This document shows positions 12,301 to 23,490 of a stretch of 64,000 nucleotides of DNA, piece by piece. Location of the stretch: positions 21,618,932-21,682,931 of the forward strand of contig NC_044016.1 of the NCBI RefSeq assembly GCF_900496995.4, written 5' to 3'. The position numbers and the translations under genes are program-made. The stretch is from Aquila chrysaetos chrysaetos. Its lineage: Eukaryota > Chordata > Aves > Accipitriformes > Accipitridae. The stretch's first letter is position 1, and the number at the start of each line of letters is the position of its first letter. The notes under the pieces are model-generated. The model had not been told where the DNA came from. It saw only the letters and a list, made by a program, of their open reading frames with translations, and ran no database searches.

Positions 12301-15300
12301 GGAGCCTCCAGCAGAAGAAGCCACAAGCGCATGGTGAGACCACATGCCTGACTATCTTGATGGTTGCCTGTGTGATCTCAAGAGACTAAAATCCCTTCTC
12401 CAAATCATGCAAAATCGCAAACTGTAGAAAGCAGAAAACCCAAAGGCAAATAATCTGTTTGAAAACAGGACATGAGTTAATGGAGAGTTTTTATTGTGCA
12501 GAGTGAATATTTGGTGTGTATTTATTTATATTTCTCTCTCCTACCTTCCCCTTTTATACTTTAAAGCAATTCAGAAGCAAGATAAAGATATGTTTCACAC
12601 CATCACACCAGCTTCTTCAGGTTTGTGATCAAGTAACTTTTTTTCCTCCTTCAGCTGTTGAAGGAAGCTGATTGCTGGGAATTGCCAAAAGGAGCGGATT
12701 AGCGTCTGCTGAATGTTGCTAATTCCTAGGACTGATTGAAAGCCAGGCAGTGCCCTTGACAGCTCCCCCCCAGCCATCTCTGATGGCCACCCAGCTGTTC
12801 TCCCACTCCAGCCTTCAGATTTACAGTCTGTCACGGCTCACAGCTGTGAGCAGGACTTGAACAGGGCTGGCCCGCTGTGGTTGGAAGGACTAGCCCTCAT
12901 TTCTGGGGGCTGCTACCTTGCTTTCCAAAAAATCCTAGCATTCAGAAGAGCAAACAAAACCACACAGTAAATTCTTCAAATGGATGGGTCCCAAAGCAGT
13001 GGATCTACCCTAAGCATGCAAACAGCTGGATACAAGGGCACCAAGAAACATAGAGTTGCTTCTTAGATATTTCAGAGGACTCTTAACTATTTGGAAGGTC
13101 AGCAAGGCCAGTTGTTTTGCAGCTGCTCCAAACATATGAGAAGAGGGATGCAGTAAAGATTTGATACATCACCATTTGGCCATTGGGAAGAAGACACAAT
13201 TCTTCATCAGCTCACTCCTCAGCCCTGGGTCCATTCTCCAGAGTACTGTCTTTTAATGCTGGTTCTTCAACACCAAAAGATCAGACTATTGCCTGCCAAT
13301 GGCTGCCAGTTTACAGGACTGATCTGAGGTCTGCAGTAGTGCTCCACTGATTTGATGGCAGGCTGATGGCTCTTAAAATGGCAGAAAATGGATGCAAGGG
13401 TTGTTCCATATATTTTTTTTTATGCTTCCCAGCTGGTTATATTCAATCCTGGACCAGATACCTAAAGGAAAAGGTCTGCAAACAGCACTGGGACATCAGC
13501 TGCTGTTATTTCAGGTCTAAGCCTAGGCATATCAGCTTCCCTGAGGAATCTTCAGAAAACCAGGAGACCTCTACAAGCCCACAAGCTCCAGAAGTGCCCT
13601 GCTCATGCAGCTTTTCAAAGCACGGCCAGTGTATTCATGCCCTTGTTGCCCAGGTCTCTCCCTGTTTAGCTCCTGAAGGCTGGGAGATGTGGTACCAGGC
13701 ACTCAGTCTGGAACAGCAGTGCAGGGATGCAGTACAGCCTGAGAACTCCACACCACCATCATCCCATGGAACCACGACGTGGTCTTCTGGCCTTGGAGCC
13801 TCTTCTCCCCAGCTGCCAGGGGCTTGCTCACCAAAGATGCTCTGGCATATTTATTTGCTCTGGTTTCAAATCCCGTCTCTCCAGCCCATGTTAATGCTCT
13901 CGCACTGCTGTGCACCCAACCTACTGCATCTACAGGTTGCTGGAGCAGTCCTCTCCCCTAGCCCTTCTTCTCAGTTTGCCAGGTCTCTCTCTCTCTCCCC
14001 CCCGCCATCTCTAAGCTCCTTTTTTTTGTTGGGAGCAGACTCTTAGACTTACTGCCAAGCTCAGCATAGGGCTTGCAGTTCCCCCTTTCCCTGCTGCAGG
14101 GTCCTGCCAAGCTCTAGAGTCACTGCCTGGGGAAAGGGTGATCCTCTGTAGTCATTCCCCTCCCCTCCACCCAGATGCTGGGAGCTGCTTTAGCTCTTTC
14201 TGTGCTTTTATCCCTCACACCAAGAAAATTAACCACTAATGAGAACCATTTGGCTTGCAAGTTCTCACTGCTCTTTCATATCAAGGTCGCCTAAAACTAC
14301 TCCACTAGCTCAGAGACATGGAAAGTGCTGGTTGTATAGCTTCTGCTCCTCAGATCCAAAAGCTTTGGGCTTCATGGCCAGCCCAGACTGCTGTTTTCCC
14401 TCTGGTCCAACCACAGAGGCTATTGGCCACTTCTGTGTGGAGATGCTGCAGCTGGCTGGGACTCTCCTGAACAGTTTCTCACACCAGCAGGGCTTTGCCA
14501 GCTCCTAAATTCATCAAGTTTCTCTCCCACTCCCTGGAGCTCCAGGGTGCATTTCCCATTTCTGAGCTTTCTCCCCTGAGCAGAGATTCCTAAAATTCCT
14601 TAAATGAAGAAGTTGGTTAAGTAATTGCAACAAATAATTTACCTTCTCCACAGTTGTGGTGTCTGTCATTCCTAAGGATCCCAGCACACACCTCAAATGC
14701 ACTGTGATACAAAAATGCAGCCATGTCCAGAGTAGTGTCTCCCAGGTGGGACCCACCTAATGTCTTGCAATGCTCATCAGCGTGTTGTTTTCTTCAGAGA
14801 GCCCAGGCTGTGTCCCCACACCACCAAGCAGCACAGAGGGATCATTATTATGCTTTCAGAGCTGGGAGAAAGCTGGGGCTGCTTGGTCTGAGCTGAACAA
14901 TTGTGTGACGTGTACAGGATGATTTAGATGCTACAGTGCCGGAGCAGGAACTGTGTAGGAAGTCTGATGTTTGCAACGAGCAAGACTATGAGAACTGGGT
15001 GTGTTGCACAAACCATGGATAGCTCCAGGACCAAGGAACCGGGAGCTGGGGAAGCTTGGAGCCCTGCCTAATGGGGATGAGGGCGGCTTGGTGAGTAGCA
15101 CCAAACACTGTTCTCGCAGAGGGGGCTGCATAAACACACTCCTTGGCACTTGGGCAATGAACAGAGAAATTTTTTTTTCCTCCCAAGAATGCATGCAGGG
15201 TGGGATCTTGGAGCCTGGCCTTTGAATAACACTGGTGGGGAAAGGCATGCTGCATTCCTCCTCTGCTCTGCGGGGCCAAGGGGTGTGCAGGGTCCCCTCA

Positions 15301-15724
15301 GTGCAGGGATGCTGTGCATGAGGATGCTTTTCCAGTTGCTCCCCTGGGGAGTGAACACTAAGATGTGGCAGGATTCAGGATAAAGACCCTGTGCTCCTGT
15401 CATTCCCAGGAGTTACCAGGATCAGCATCAGGCCTGACAGATACTCCTGTGTGTGTCTGAGGCCTGAGACCATTCCCTCAGGATCACATCAAAGGCCTTC
15501 AGAGAAGGATGCAGGCATGGATGGTTCCTTCAGTGCCTGGAAACACTTCCATACTGCAGGGAGGCCTCTCTGGGCAGCAGGGGGACCGGTTTGACCCTAG
15601 ATACAGCCACAATGAGAACTTCAAAGATCTTGTGCTGCCCCAGCAGAGCCCTACCTCCCAACATTTCAGAGCATCCTCTTCTCCAGCAGCCTTCCTGCAG
15701 CCAAAACATTTGGCACCATTGACA
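12301..15724. other. Non-coding stretch with a chance 226-codon open frame
   Basis: A plus-strand open frame runs 13366-14046 (226 codons), but its translation is compositionally irregular, rich in S, P, Q, C and L. It has no recognisable domain and runs across a (TC)n/C-rich microsatellite at 13984-14003. With roughly six thousand stop codons expected over six frames of 64 kb, one open frame of this length by chance is not surprising. Nothing else is recognisable. Confidence 0.55.
13984..14003. repeat. (TC)7 plus C-run microsatellite
   Basis: Seven TC units at 13984-13997 merge into a C tract. It is a short polypyrimidine simple repeat and likely length-polymorphic. Confidence 0.8.
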
Positions 15725-15835
15725 ACCCGGGCTTTCCCTTAATGGATAATGACTGTCTTACCTCCCATGGGCACTGTGACGATTAATGAGTTAACTGCTT
15801 CGGAAATGTGCAAGTGACTAATAACAATAATAGGA
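15725..15835 (-). mobile_element. MIR-type SINE tail fragment, antisense
   Basis: The plus strand contains CTTAATGGATAATGACTGTC followed by TTACCTCCCATGGGCACTGT and GACGATTAATGAGTTAACTG. These match in order the antisense MIR segments 'aaaatggggataataatactt', 'acctcacagggttgttgtga' and 'ggattaaatgagttaat'. The end has CTAATAACAATAATAGG, like the 'attattatt' terminus. Divergence is considerable. Confidence 0.6.
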
Positions 15836-17142
15836 GTGGCACAAATATTTTGCAATGAGCAGCCTGTCAGATTCAGCCTCCTCATTCTTTTCCTTGAACT
15901 GCACTCACTATGAAGTTGTGGTCTCCTTCCATTTGTTTGTTGATTTAATCGATGAAAAAATCCCATCAGCTTTTTTTTTTTTTTTTTGGTGTTTTGTTTT
16001 GTCCTGCGACTTGACAGCAAATATTTGAAATTCAGTGTGTGTTAGTGGGGGTGGCTCCTCACGAATGGTGGGTGTTGCTGATCCCTGAGCAGATGAGCAA
16101 GTATGTTCTTTGAGAGGCAAATGACTGCAAAAATCATTCTCCCTATTTTGTGCAGGGGACTGAAATGTGATGCCTAAAAGTATCTTGAGCAGTAAAATAC
16201 AGTTTCTCATGGAAGTGAAATAGTATCATACTCCCACAGGTCATCCAAAGATTTGAACCTTGGTGCTATGGAGCATCAAACAACAAACCTTCTCTGACTT
16301 CAGCTATGGAAACTGCCCTGTCATCTGGGTTCTCCAAGGGACTGGGTAGCACTACAAATACAATCCTTCCCAGGACCTTTATTTTCATCTGCTGCTTAAC
16401 TTGAATTGTTCGTAGTGCATGGTGCTGTACAAGGGCTGTGTGTTATTAGATAATCCTGAGGCATTTTGGTAGCAGTGACAGCTCCATCTCCTGGGAAGCT
16501 GGCCACCTCATGGAACCTTGTGAAGGTCTAACATTCAAACAACACTGTATAGCTGTGTCCAGCTCGCATGGTACATTGTCTGCCTTCCCTGCTGTGAAGC
16601 TATATGTTGTTGTGGTGATGCTGGGATGTCATCATTGTTTCCACAGCAACACACTGTGATGTCATAAGGAGAGGATTAGGATGACTTTGTGGCCAGATCA
16701 GGCAGAGCAACTGCTGTCTTCAATTACAGCAGCAGGAAATGGAGCACATCCAGGGACGTGGTCATTGCTTTCTCTGGCAAAGTTCCTTCCCCTCCTTGCT
16801 TGCCTCCCCCTGCCATGGTCACCTGTGCCCTGACAGGAAAGTCCTGTGCCAGGGGGCAAGAGCAAAGGCCAGCAGGTGACATCCCTTCTCTCGCTGACCT
16901 GAGCAGGGTTGCTGCAGGAGCACTGCAGAGCCAAGCCCTGCCAGCAGCAAGGAGGAGGCAGGGAGTAGGTGCTGGTACCAATTAGCAGCCTGAATGGGGT
17001 TATTACAGGACAAGCTCTGTTTAACTTAACTGCTAACAGACTGGCCCTGTCAGTTGGAAGAAATCACAGGCAAATAGACTTAATGGGGGCCCGGAGGAGT
17101 GGGGGCAGGGAGCTTGGTGGCTTCCTCTCCTCTTATGAGCAG
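15836..17142. other. Non-coding stretch
   Basis: Includes a T17 run at 15971-15987 and mixed unique sequence. No exon or transposon is recognised. The area at 16689-16985 is GC-richer and gives overlapping open frames on both strands without domain content. Confidence 0.55.
15971..15987. repeat. T17 homopolymer
   Basis: Seventeen consecutive T between AGC and GGTG. It is a simple repeat and no adjoining retroposon body is recognised. Confidence 0.85.
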
Positions 17143-17160
17143 TGTATTTTGTAAAATACA
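17143..17160. repeat. Perfect 18-bp inverted repeat
   Basis: TGTATTTT and AAAATACA are exact reverse complements separated by GT. A hairpin or dimeric binding site is possible, but about one such 8-bp-arm, 2-nt-loop palindrome is expected by chance in 64 kb. Confidence 0.6.
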
Positions 17161-19129
17161 AATGTAATTGTCCTTTGAAACACATGTACAGCAGGATGGG
17201 GAGGAGGGTGAGAGACAGCGAGTATCACTGATCAGCTCAAACCTATGGAGCGATCTGTGTCCCGAAGAGCCCGAGTCTCGGCACATCTGTTTCATGGGTT
17301 CTTTTTGTCACCAGAGAACAATAGCAAGGCTTTTTCCTGTGCTGCTGCGCAGCTCAGGCTGCTCCAACATCATCACCAACCAGACCTGCACCCAGGGGAC
17401 AGCCTCTGCACCTTCCTTTCTCCTGCAAGCCTGACACTGCCATGGGTTGTGCCCAGTGCACCCCACTCCTCTGGCAAGCCCCCGCATCTGCTTCTGACCC
17501 CCTGGCACTGAGCTACCTTCCAGCCTGGCCTCGCACTCTGCAGCAGTGCTGGCAGCTTGAAGTAGCCAAGCCTGACTCCAGCTCTGATGTGGGGCACGGC
17601 ATGGTCTGACAGGCACTTGCAGTTCTCACAGAGAAGCTGCATGAGCAGAAAATGGATTGAAAGCCCTACATGCGTCTGGAGCTACTGTCTGCAGATTTCG
17701 TCAACCCAGATGGACTCTTTCCTGAATGCAAGGGGGGAAGAGCAGACAGAGCACCGTATTTTCCTTAAGCACAGGACTCTGGGTCATTCGGAGCACAGTT
17801 CAGTGGCCACAGAGGTCCATGGAGATTCCTGCAGAGGTCAGGTGGCTCTGGTGGGAGCCCTGAATCCACAGGTCTTTTCTGGACTGGGAACACTGGCAAT
17901 GTCTGTTTTCACAAGGGAAGGAATGCCACTGGCATGTTAAATAGATGGTTGGGTGGGGTTCTGGAAAACCCACGGCTGTTAACTCAATAGCATTGCTCAC
18001 TGCATCAGGATTGTACTGGCTTAGATCTAGGAACTTTTTAAGGATGAAGAAGATCCTCTGCCTTCCTAAATTCTGCATGTTGACTTCTGGGAAGCTGGGC
18101 ATGGAGGAGGAAAACAAGTTACACATCTTGTCTATGCAGACACTGCCTTCGAGTCCTGGATCATAGCAAAATCTTGCCAGCCCCTCCTGCCCAGATTGGA
18201 GCAGCTTTTCAGCCTATGCCATCTCATGACAGCAGCAAGTGTGGAAAGGAAAAGTGAGGGGTGGGTGAGCAAGAAAGCCCTTTCCTGGTGGGAGGTAGCA
18301 GGGGCAGCCTGCTGGCAGGCTGTCAAACACAGTGAGCAGCAAATTTTGCCCGCTGCACTCTGAACTTGCCTCCATGAGAGAACAGGGCTCTCAGCTTCTC
18401 ATTTCAACATTTAGCTAGAGCTGGGCACCCGCTGCTTCTCAGAGAGGGCAAGATGCCACTGATTAACTGCATGCTCGCAGTAACTTAGGATAAGAAACTA
18501 CAATGCAGCATGCGGCCTTTCAAAGATTGCTGACCCCTACCCTATGCTACTGAGTTTCTGCTTCTAAGCAGACACTTGACATAGGTTTTTTTTTTTTTTC
18601 AGTGTCAGCTGGGTGTTTCTTGTGGAAGATGGCACAAGAGACAGAGCAACTGCAGTGCATTAATTTAGTAAAGATTAAGAATTTGCAATTGAATAAAATT
18701 ACAGCAATGGAGAGAAAAGGGCTTTGGCAGAGCTGAAAGAAGGGCATAGCAGGGGCTGTGGGACAGGAGCAAGGCGCAGGGCAGGGCTGGGGGACAAGGG
18801 CTAGGCTAACGGGGAGGCTGCAAGGCAGGTGCAAAGGCAACAGTAAAGCTGAGCAGTTCTGGACGGCACTGGCATTGTGAAACCATGGCGCGCAGTGATC
18901 TACTGAACACATCTCCAAAAGCAAAGCACTGGTTGCGTTAACAAAGCACACATGGCCTCCTCCTGAGCAGCGCCCCTTTGCATGGTGTGGCCTTTTAAAA
19001 TGTGCCAAAGGGATTGAGTACAAGCAGCACGCACATAATAAATGTGACACAGCAGAACAACAATACCGCACTCCCAAAGAATGCTGGAAATGCCGCAGAA
19101 TTCATTGAAGATGCCCCAACTCCCCCCTA
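17161..19129. other. Non-coding stretch
   Basis: No gene recognised. A 176-codon minus-strand open frame at 18547-19077 is low in complexity (C-, P-, L-, S-rich), ends in translated poly(T) at 18586-18599, and has no domain. It is treated as chance. Confidence 0.55.
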
Positions 19130-19290
19130 ACCTTTGTGCCAGGAACTATTATTTCTAATGTTAATAACGCCTGGTAATAAGCAGTGGCATAACTCCAGGT
19201 CCCTGTAGACCAGGGGTAATGGGATTGGACTGAAGCAATGTAATCAGCAGCAGAGCTCAGCTTGGATTTCAGGCTCTTTCTTTTTGACAA
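19130..19290. promoter_or_regulatory. TAAT-rich block, candidate conserved enhancer core
   Basis: Homeodomain-type TAAT cores occur at 19156-19159, 19162-19165, 19175-19178, 19217-19220 and 19241-19244. TAATGTTAATAAC (19156-19168) resembles an HNF1-like half-site pair, and TAATCAGC (19241-19248) a bicoid/OTX/PITX-like core. The cluster is embedded in otherwise moderate-GC sequence, the kind of composition seen in vertebrate developmental enhancers. Function is inferred from motif density only. Confidence 0.25.
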
Positions 19291-20634
19291 CACATATCAC
19301 AGCTGGAAGAAAGAAGCCACCAAAGACAGGCAGATACCAGGTAGGTGCATCCTCCTGCAGCCATTCCTCAAGTTGCTGGAGTTCAGAGCATCCTGGAAGA
19401 AAACGGGTGGCAAAAGACCCTGAGGAGTCACACAGGCTTTGCCCCTGCACCAGGGGTAGCGCTACCTTGTAGGGGTTGGGCCAGTGAAGTTTACTTGGCT
19501 AAGAAAATGCTAGCAGCTGGTGATGAGGTGGAGGGGGAGAGAGGGAGCTTTTCCCTGCCGACCTGTGTGAATAATGCACATAAAGTAAAGCAGACAGAGC
19601 CTCTGGACAGGAAGGTGCTTTCATCCTGTTTTTTTCCATCCCTCTGTGTTGTGCCGATGCCCCGCATCCCTTTTGGATACATCTCCCCTGTCTGGACATG
19701 GGAGCCTGGAAGAGCTGCTAACTGAGATGGGATGGATCCAAATATCTCAGCACAGATATGATCTTTTAAACAGGCAATACTGTATCCCACTGTAACACTG
19801 GGATACTGACATGATACAGCATAGCCCTCTATGCAAAAAGCTTGGACTCCTCGCAATGGCAAAACCAGTCTCTGGACCAGGGCTTCCTCCCTTTGCTGGT
19901 CCCGCTACACAACCCCTTCTGGGAGTGGGCTGGGAGGGGGAGGAAGGGGTTAAAAAAGCCAATGCGGCCCTGACGACCCATCTGCCACCTCATCTCGTGT
20001 GACACCAGTCATTCGATGGGGGGGGGGGAGGGCAGGGAGCAGCTCTCTTTCTCTCCTGTTTACTGAACCTCTGATTATCATTTCTGTGCAGCCAAGGAGG
20101 TGGCATGCCATTGTGCGTCAGCTGGGAAAGCCTGCTGAAAGGGGGGCTTCTCCTTTTCTTAAAGGAGACAGCCCTTCCTAATCCTTCCCTGCTCCGAGGA
20201 ATCGCCCTCCTCCCAGAGAGCCTTCCCCACCAGGAAAGGACCCTCACAGAGCTCCAGTCCACCCAACCATCCAAGCTCCAGCCCTGGGGGCACTGGGCTG
20301 ATGCCTTGCCAGGGATGACCCCCAGGAGGGAGCAGGGAGTTGGGGCATCCTGTCCTTCTGCCGAGGCTGGTGACCAGGGGGGCCAATTAGCACCAATTGC
20401 AGCGGTGGGTTTTGTGCAATAGAGGCACTTGGCCATGAGGAACTGGTCCAAGCTCCTCACCTCATTTCACACAGGCAACAGCAATCAGATGGTAATAACC
20501 ATGGGTCACTAGAAGGTGACCTCGAGGTGAAAGGCTCCATATCCCATTACTGGTTTACTGAGCTATCAGCCTAACACGTCTCTCCAGCGCTTTGAATCAG
20601 AAAGTGGTATTGAAGCTCTTTGAGAAAGTCCCTG
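19291..20634. other. Non-coding stretch
   Basis: Moderately GC-rich unique sequence, including an 11-G run at 20018-20028. Overlapping open frames of 105-156 codons on both strands between 19990 and 20460 reflect few stop codons in GC-rich DNA. No domain or exon borders are recognised. Confidence 0.55.
20018..20028. repeat. G11 homopolymer
   Basis: Eleven uninterrupted G after CGAT. Simple repeat. Confidence 0.85.
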
Positions 20635-21090
20635 CTGGCTGGTGTTTAGCATTGTGCATTTCCCAGCAGACATGTGGGAACTGTAATTAAAATCCTCCAT
20701 GACTACCAAGCACTGGGACCTTGCCATTAGTGTTGTGTGACTAGGCAGGAATTTATTGATTTCTTTCTTGAGCTGTGCATGCTCACAGCAGACACCAACT
20801 CTGATTTTCCTCCTGCTTTATTATATGTGCTTGTGTGTGCTCATCTCACTCTAGCCATTGAACTTCCCATTAGCATCTGCTGGTATTCCACAACATGTGG
20901 AAAGGCCCTGAATGGGAAGTATCATCCCTGCTCCGATCTCTGTCACATCTAAATAGATTGCATCCCACAGCACTAACAATCCAGTCAGGTCATTTATCCC
21001 ACCCAGGCCCTGTAATGCTACTTTAGATCTCTTGCAGCACGACTTTCATCCATTCTTTTTTATTCTCCATCCTCATAGGATCCAAGAGAT
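20635..21090 (-). mobile_element. Ancient CR1 LINE fragment from the ORF2 endonuclease region
   Basis: On the plus strand the segment runs in the order of an antisense CR1 endonuclease-coding region. First comes GGAACTGTAATTAAAATCCTCC with a following 'atgactaccaag', then CACAGCAGACACCAACTCTG (equivalent to the 'tagtagacacccaccatgatg' part). Then AACAATCCAGTCAGGTCATT and TATCCCACCCAGGCCCTGTA appear, close to the CR1 words 'cattccagtcatgtgagttatcccaccatgtctctgtaat'. All frames on the minus strand are interrupted, so the copy is dead and old. A translated search against CR1/L3 reverse-transcriptase proteins would confirm it. Confidence 0.7.
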
Positions 21091-22633
21091 TGTTTCCTTT
21101 TATCTGGCCATTTGTGTCATTTTCTTTTCCCATCACAATCAGTTTAGCTGGGGGAGGGCTGCATGGAAGAGGCCCTTGTTTCTGAAGCACTTCCCACCAC
21201 ACAGTACGTGTTTTCTCAAGTTAAATGATGTGCACAGAGTTCCTTTGCCCTAGTCACCTGCTGCCTTGTCACTGTGTGCCTGCATCTCTGCCTGTGTTAC
21301 AATTTTGGCCCTCATCATGAACTCTGGGTTTTCTTCACTCATCTGCCTTCTTCAGCAGATAAGTCACATTGGCTCCTCTGGTGAGCACAGCTTCTCCATG
21401 GCACTAGCAATAACACTGCTGCAACCACCAAGCCCTAAGAGCTATGAAGCAGATAAGGCTTGTAGAGAGGGGCAATTTCTTTTGATCAAATAACATAATT
21501 TGAAAAAAATGGGAAAACTTTCAGGCACAAAAGCCTCCTTTTCAATTTTGAACCACAAACAGCAAGGTCCAGCTAAGCACTGGCTGAGAACAAATGTTTT
21601 GAGTTTAGTTTGGTTTTGGTAATCAACTGGGCAGTTTGAGAAAAAGGTGGTTAGCACTTGTGAAAGGGTGAGGGATGACAAGAAGTGAGGAATAAGCAGT
21701 ACTGTGTCATAAAACAGTGTATTTACTGAGTCCATGAGTTTTACCATCCAGAGGGACTGTGAATTCTAGCTCCCAGCTCATCCTTTGGAGGTATTTTATA
21801 AATCTCCCTGGGGATCAGGTTGAGAAGTCAGTGGCTGAATGGCAGTTTCTGGGGAGAAAGCCAGCTAGGTGTTTCTGTCTCTCTACCAGTTGCCAGTGTG
21901 AGTTCATTTGGGGCTGTACTGCTTGCTCAGCGGTGCACACAGTTTCCAGGAGGATGTTGGGTGCAGTGGGGAAAAATACTGCACGCTGATGGCTAGGAAA
22001 TGGGGTGTACATATAAATACATATATACATGTTCAACTGCATGGAATGGTCTGTGTCCAAACCCCAAATGGTAGCTGCTTCTCACACCAAAGGCACTTCT
22101 CAAGCCTCTACTACTCCCTGCCTCTCCTGGCTTTTCTGCCACCACTACCAGAGGCATGTGCTCTGGAGACACTGAGGGCAGGAATTTCTTTCTGCAGCAT
22201 GGCGACCTAAACAAAAGGTGATCCTAAGGGATTCTAAAACCTAGCCACATTGGGATGTAGGCTATCATCACTCTCTGGGGTGGTCTGGCTCCTTTTTGAA
22301 GAGCAGGAGGAGTAAAAAAGAGGAGTAGATTTAGGCAACAGCAAAGAGCAAACCTAGAGGGATTTTCTATATGGCCAGCAGACACTTATGGAGCTCAGCG
22401 TTTGTCTTTTGCCTCTCCTTTCTGACCATCGGGGAGTGTCCCTCCAAAATAATCCTGAGAGTTGAGGTGGCTCTGGGACCTGGTGTACCATGTGTTAACT
22501 GTTTCTTTCCTGTGAGGAGGAGCCTCTAGGTGTATCTACAACACTACACTGCCACACGAGTTCCCCAGGAGAGGATGTTACCTAAATGCTTTGCAAGTGT
22601 CCTGGCATAGGAAGGGAACAGTAATTTATGTAT
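21091..22633. other. Non-coding stretch
   Basis: Probably begins with further decayed CR1 sequence (to about 21.2 kb) that I cannot align confidently, then unique sequence. A short AT microsatellite-like patch of ATACAT/ATATAC words lies at 22008-22030. No gene recognised. Confidence 0.5.
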
Positions 22634-22692
22634 TTGTGTTAATTTCATTCTCCTGCTATGGAGATTTCATTGTGTTAATTTCATTCTCCTGC
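22634..22692. repeat. Perfect 23-bp direct repeat, 36-bp period
   Basis: Positions 22634-22656 and 22670-22692 are identical over 23 bases, both starting TTGTGTTAATTTC and ending TCTCCTGC. A third partial copy of CCTCCTGCTATGG at 22696-22708 matches the sequence following the first copy. The arrangement looks like a recent local tandem duplication or replication slippage of a 36-bp unit. Confidence 0.85.
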
Positions 22693-23084
22693 AGGCCTCC
22701 TGCTATGGCAGGGGGGAGCATGGTCATCCAGGGGAATGAATACCATGGAGCCAGGGATGGTACCGTCATGCATTTGAAGAGCTATGCCTGCATGGGCAGC
22801 ATGACCCACGTGGTGCTTCCCTGTGCAGGACATGGTGTCAATCCAGGCTCCATCACTCCCTGCTCTGGGCTGTTCAGGTGGTTTGAGGGTGTGCAACAGA
22901 GACTGTCAGAACAGTCTCTTAAGCTTCCACTGTGCCGGGAGTCACGTGGGCTTCTCTAATGAGGCTCCCCAGGTGATTCAGGATGGAGACAGCATGAACT
23001 GGCAGAGGAGATTTTGAAGTTGCTGCAGGGTGCTGCATAGGGGACTGTGACAAAGGGAAGCATAGCTGGCTCCTACAATTACAG
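22693..23084. other. Non-coding stretch before the CR1
   Basis: Unique sequence. Overlapping 71- to 122-codon open frames on both strands have no recognisable content. Confidence 0.5.
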
Positions 23085-23490
23085 ATCCATAACTCATATA
23101 ATAGTTTAGGTTAGAAGGCACCTCTGGAGGTCATCTGGCCAAGCCTTTGCTCAAAGCATGGCCAATCTTTATGTTAGGTCCACCTTCAGGGCTAGATCAA
23201 CTTGCTCAGGGCTTTGTCCAGTTGAGCTCTGAAGATCTCCAGGGCTGGATGTCACACAGTCTCTGGACAGCATGTTCCAGGGTTTGACCACCCTCACTGT
23301 GAAAAAATGCTTCCTAATATGTAGTTATAATTTTTCTAGCTACAACTTGTTCCGTTGTTCCTTGCTCTTCTGCTGTGCATTTCCAGAGAAGTCTCCATTT
23401 CCTATATAATTTCTAATTAGGTATTTGAAAGGATTATGCCTGGGAACAGATACGTTCTTTTGGCCTCTTTCAGTGTGAAGAGGAGAATAG
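23085..23490 (-). mobile_element. CR1 LINE 3' end, 5'-truncated
   Basis: This is the clearest transposon in the window. The plus strand reads like the reverse complement of an avian CR1 3' region. It starts near ATCCATAACTCATATAATAG then GGTTAGAAGGCACCTCTGGA and GGTCATCTGGCCAAGCC, and continues with TTGCTCAGGGCTTTGTCCAG. Next come CATGTTCCAGGGTTTGACCA, CCCTCACTGTGAAAAAATGC, TTCCTAAT and CCGTTGTTCCTTGCTCTTCT. The 3' terminus is on the left, so the element lies on the minus strand, and the right end is the usual 5' truncation point for CR1. It carries no intact coding sequence. Confidence 0.92.

Noticed and set aside
13366..14046. 226-codon plus-strand open frame
   Set aside because: Length is compatible with chance for six frames of 64 kb. 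There is no recognisable domain, it reads through a TC/C microsatellite, and an intronless gene is unlikely in this context.
18547..19077. 176-codon minus-strand open frame with cysteine- and leucine-rich sequence
   Set aside because: It reads through a poly(T) tract as lysines, lacks domains and overlaps unrelated frames. Hydrophobic runs are explained by composition.
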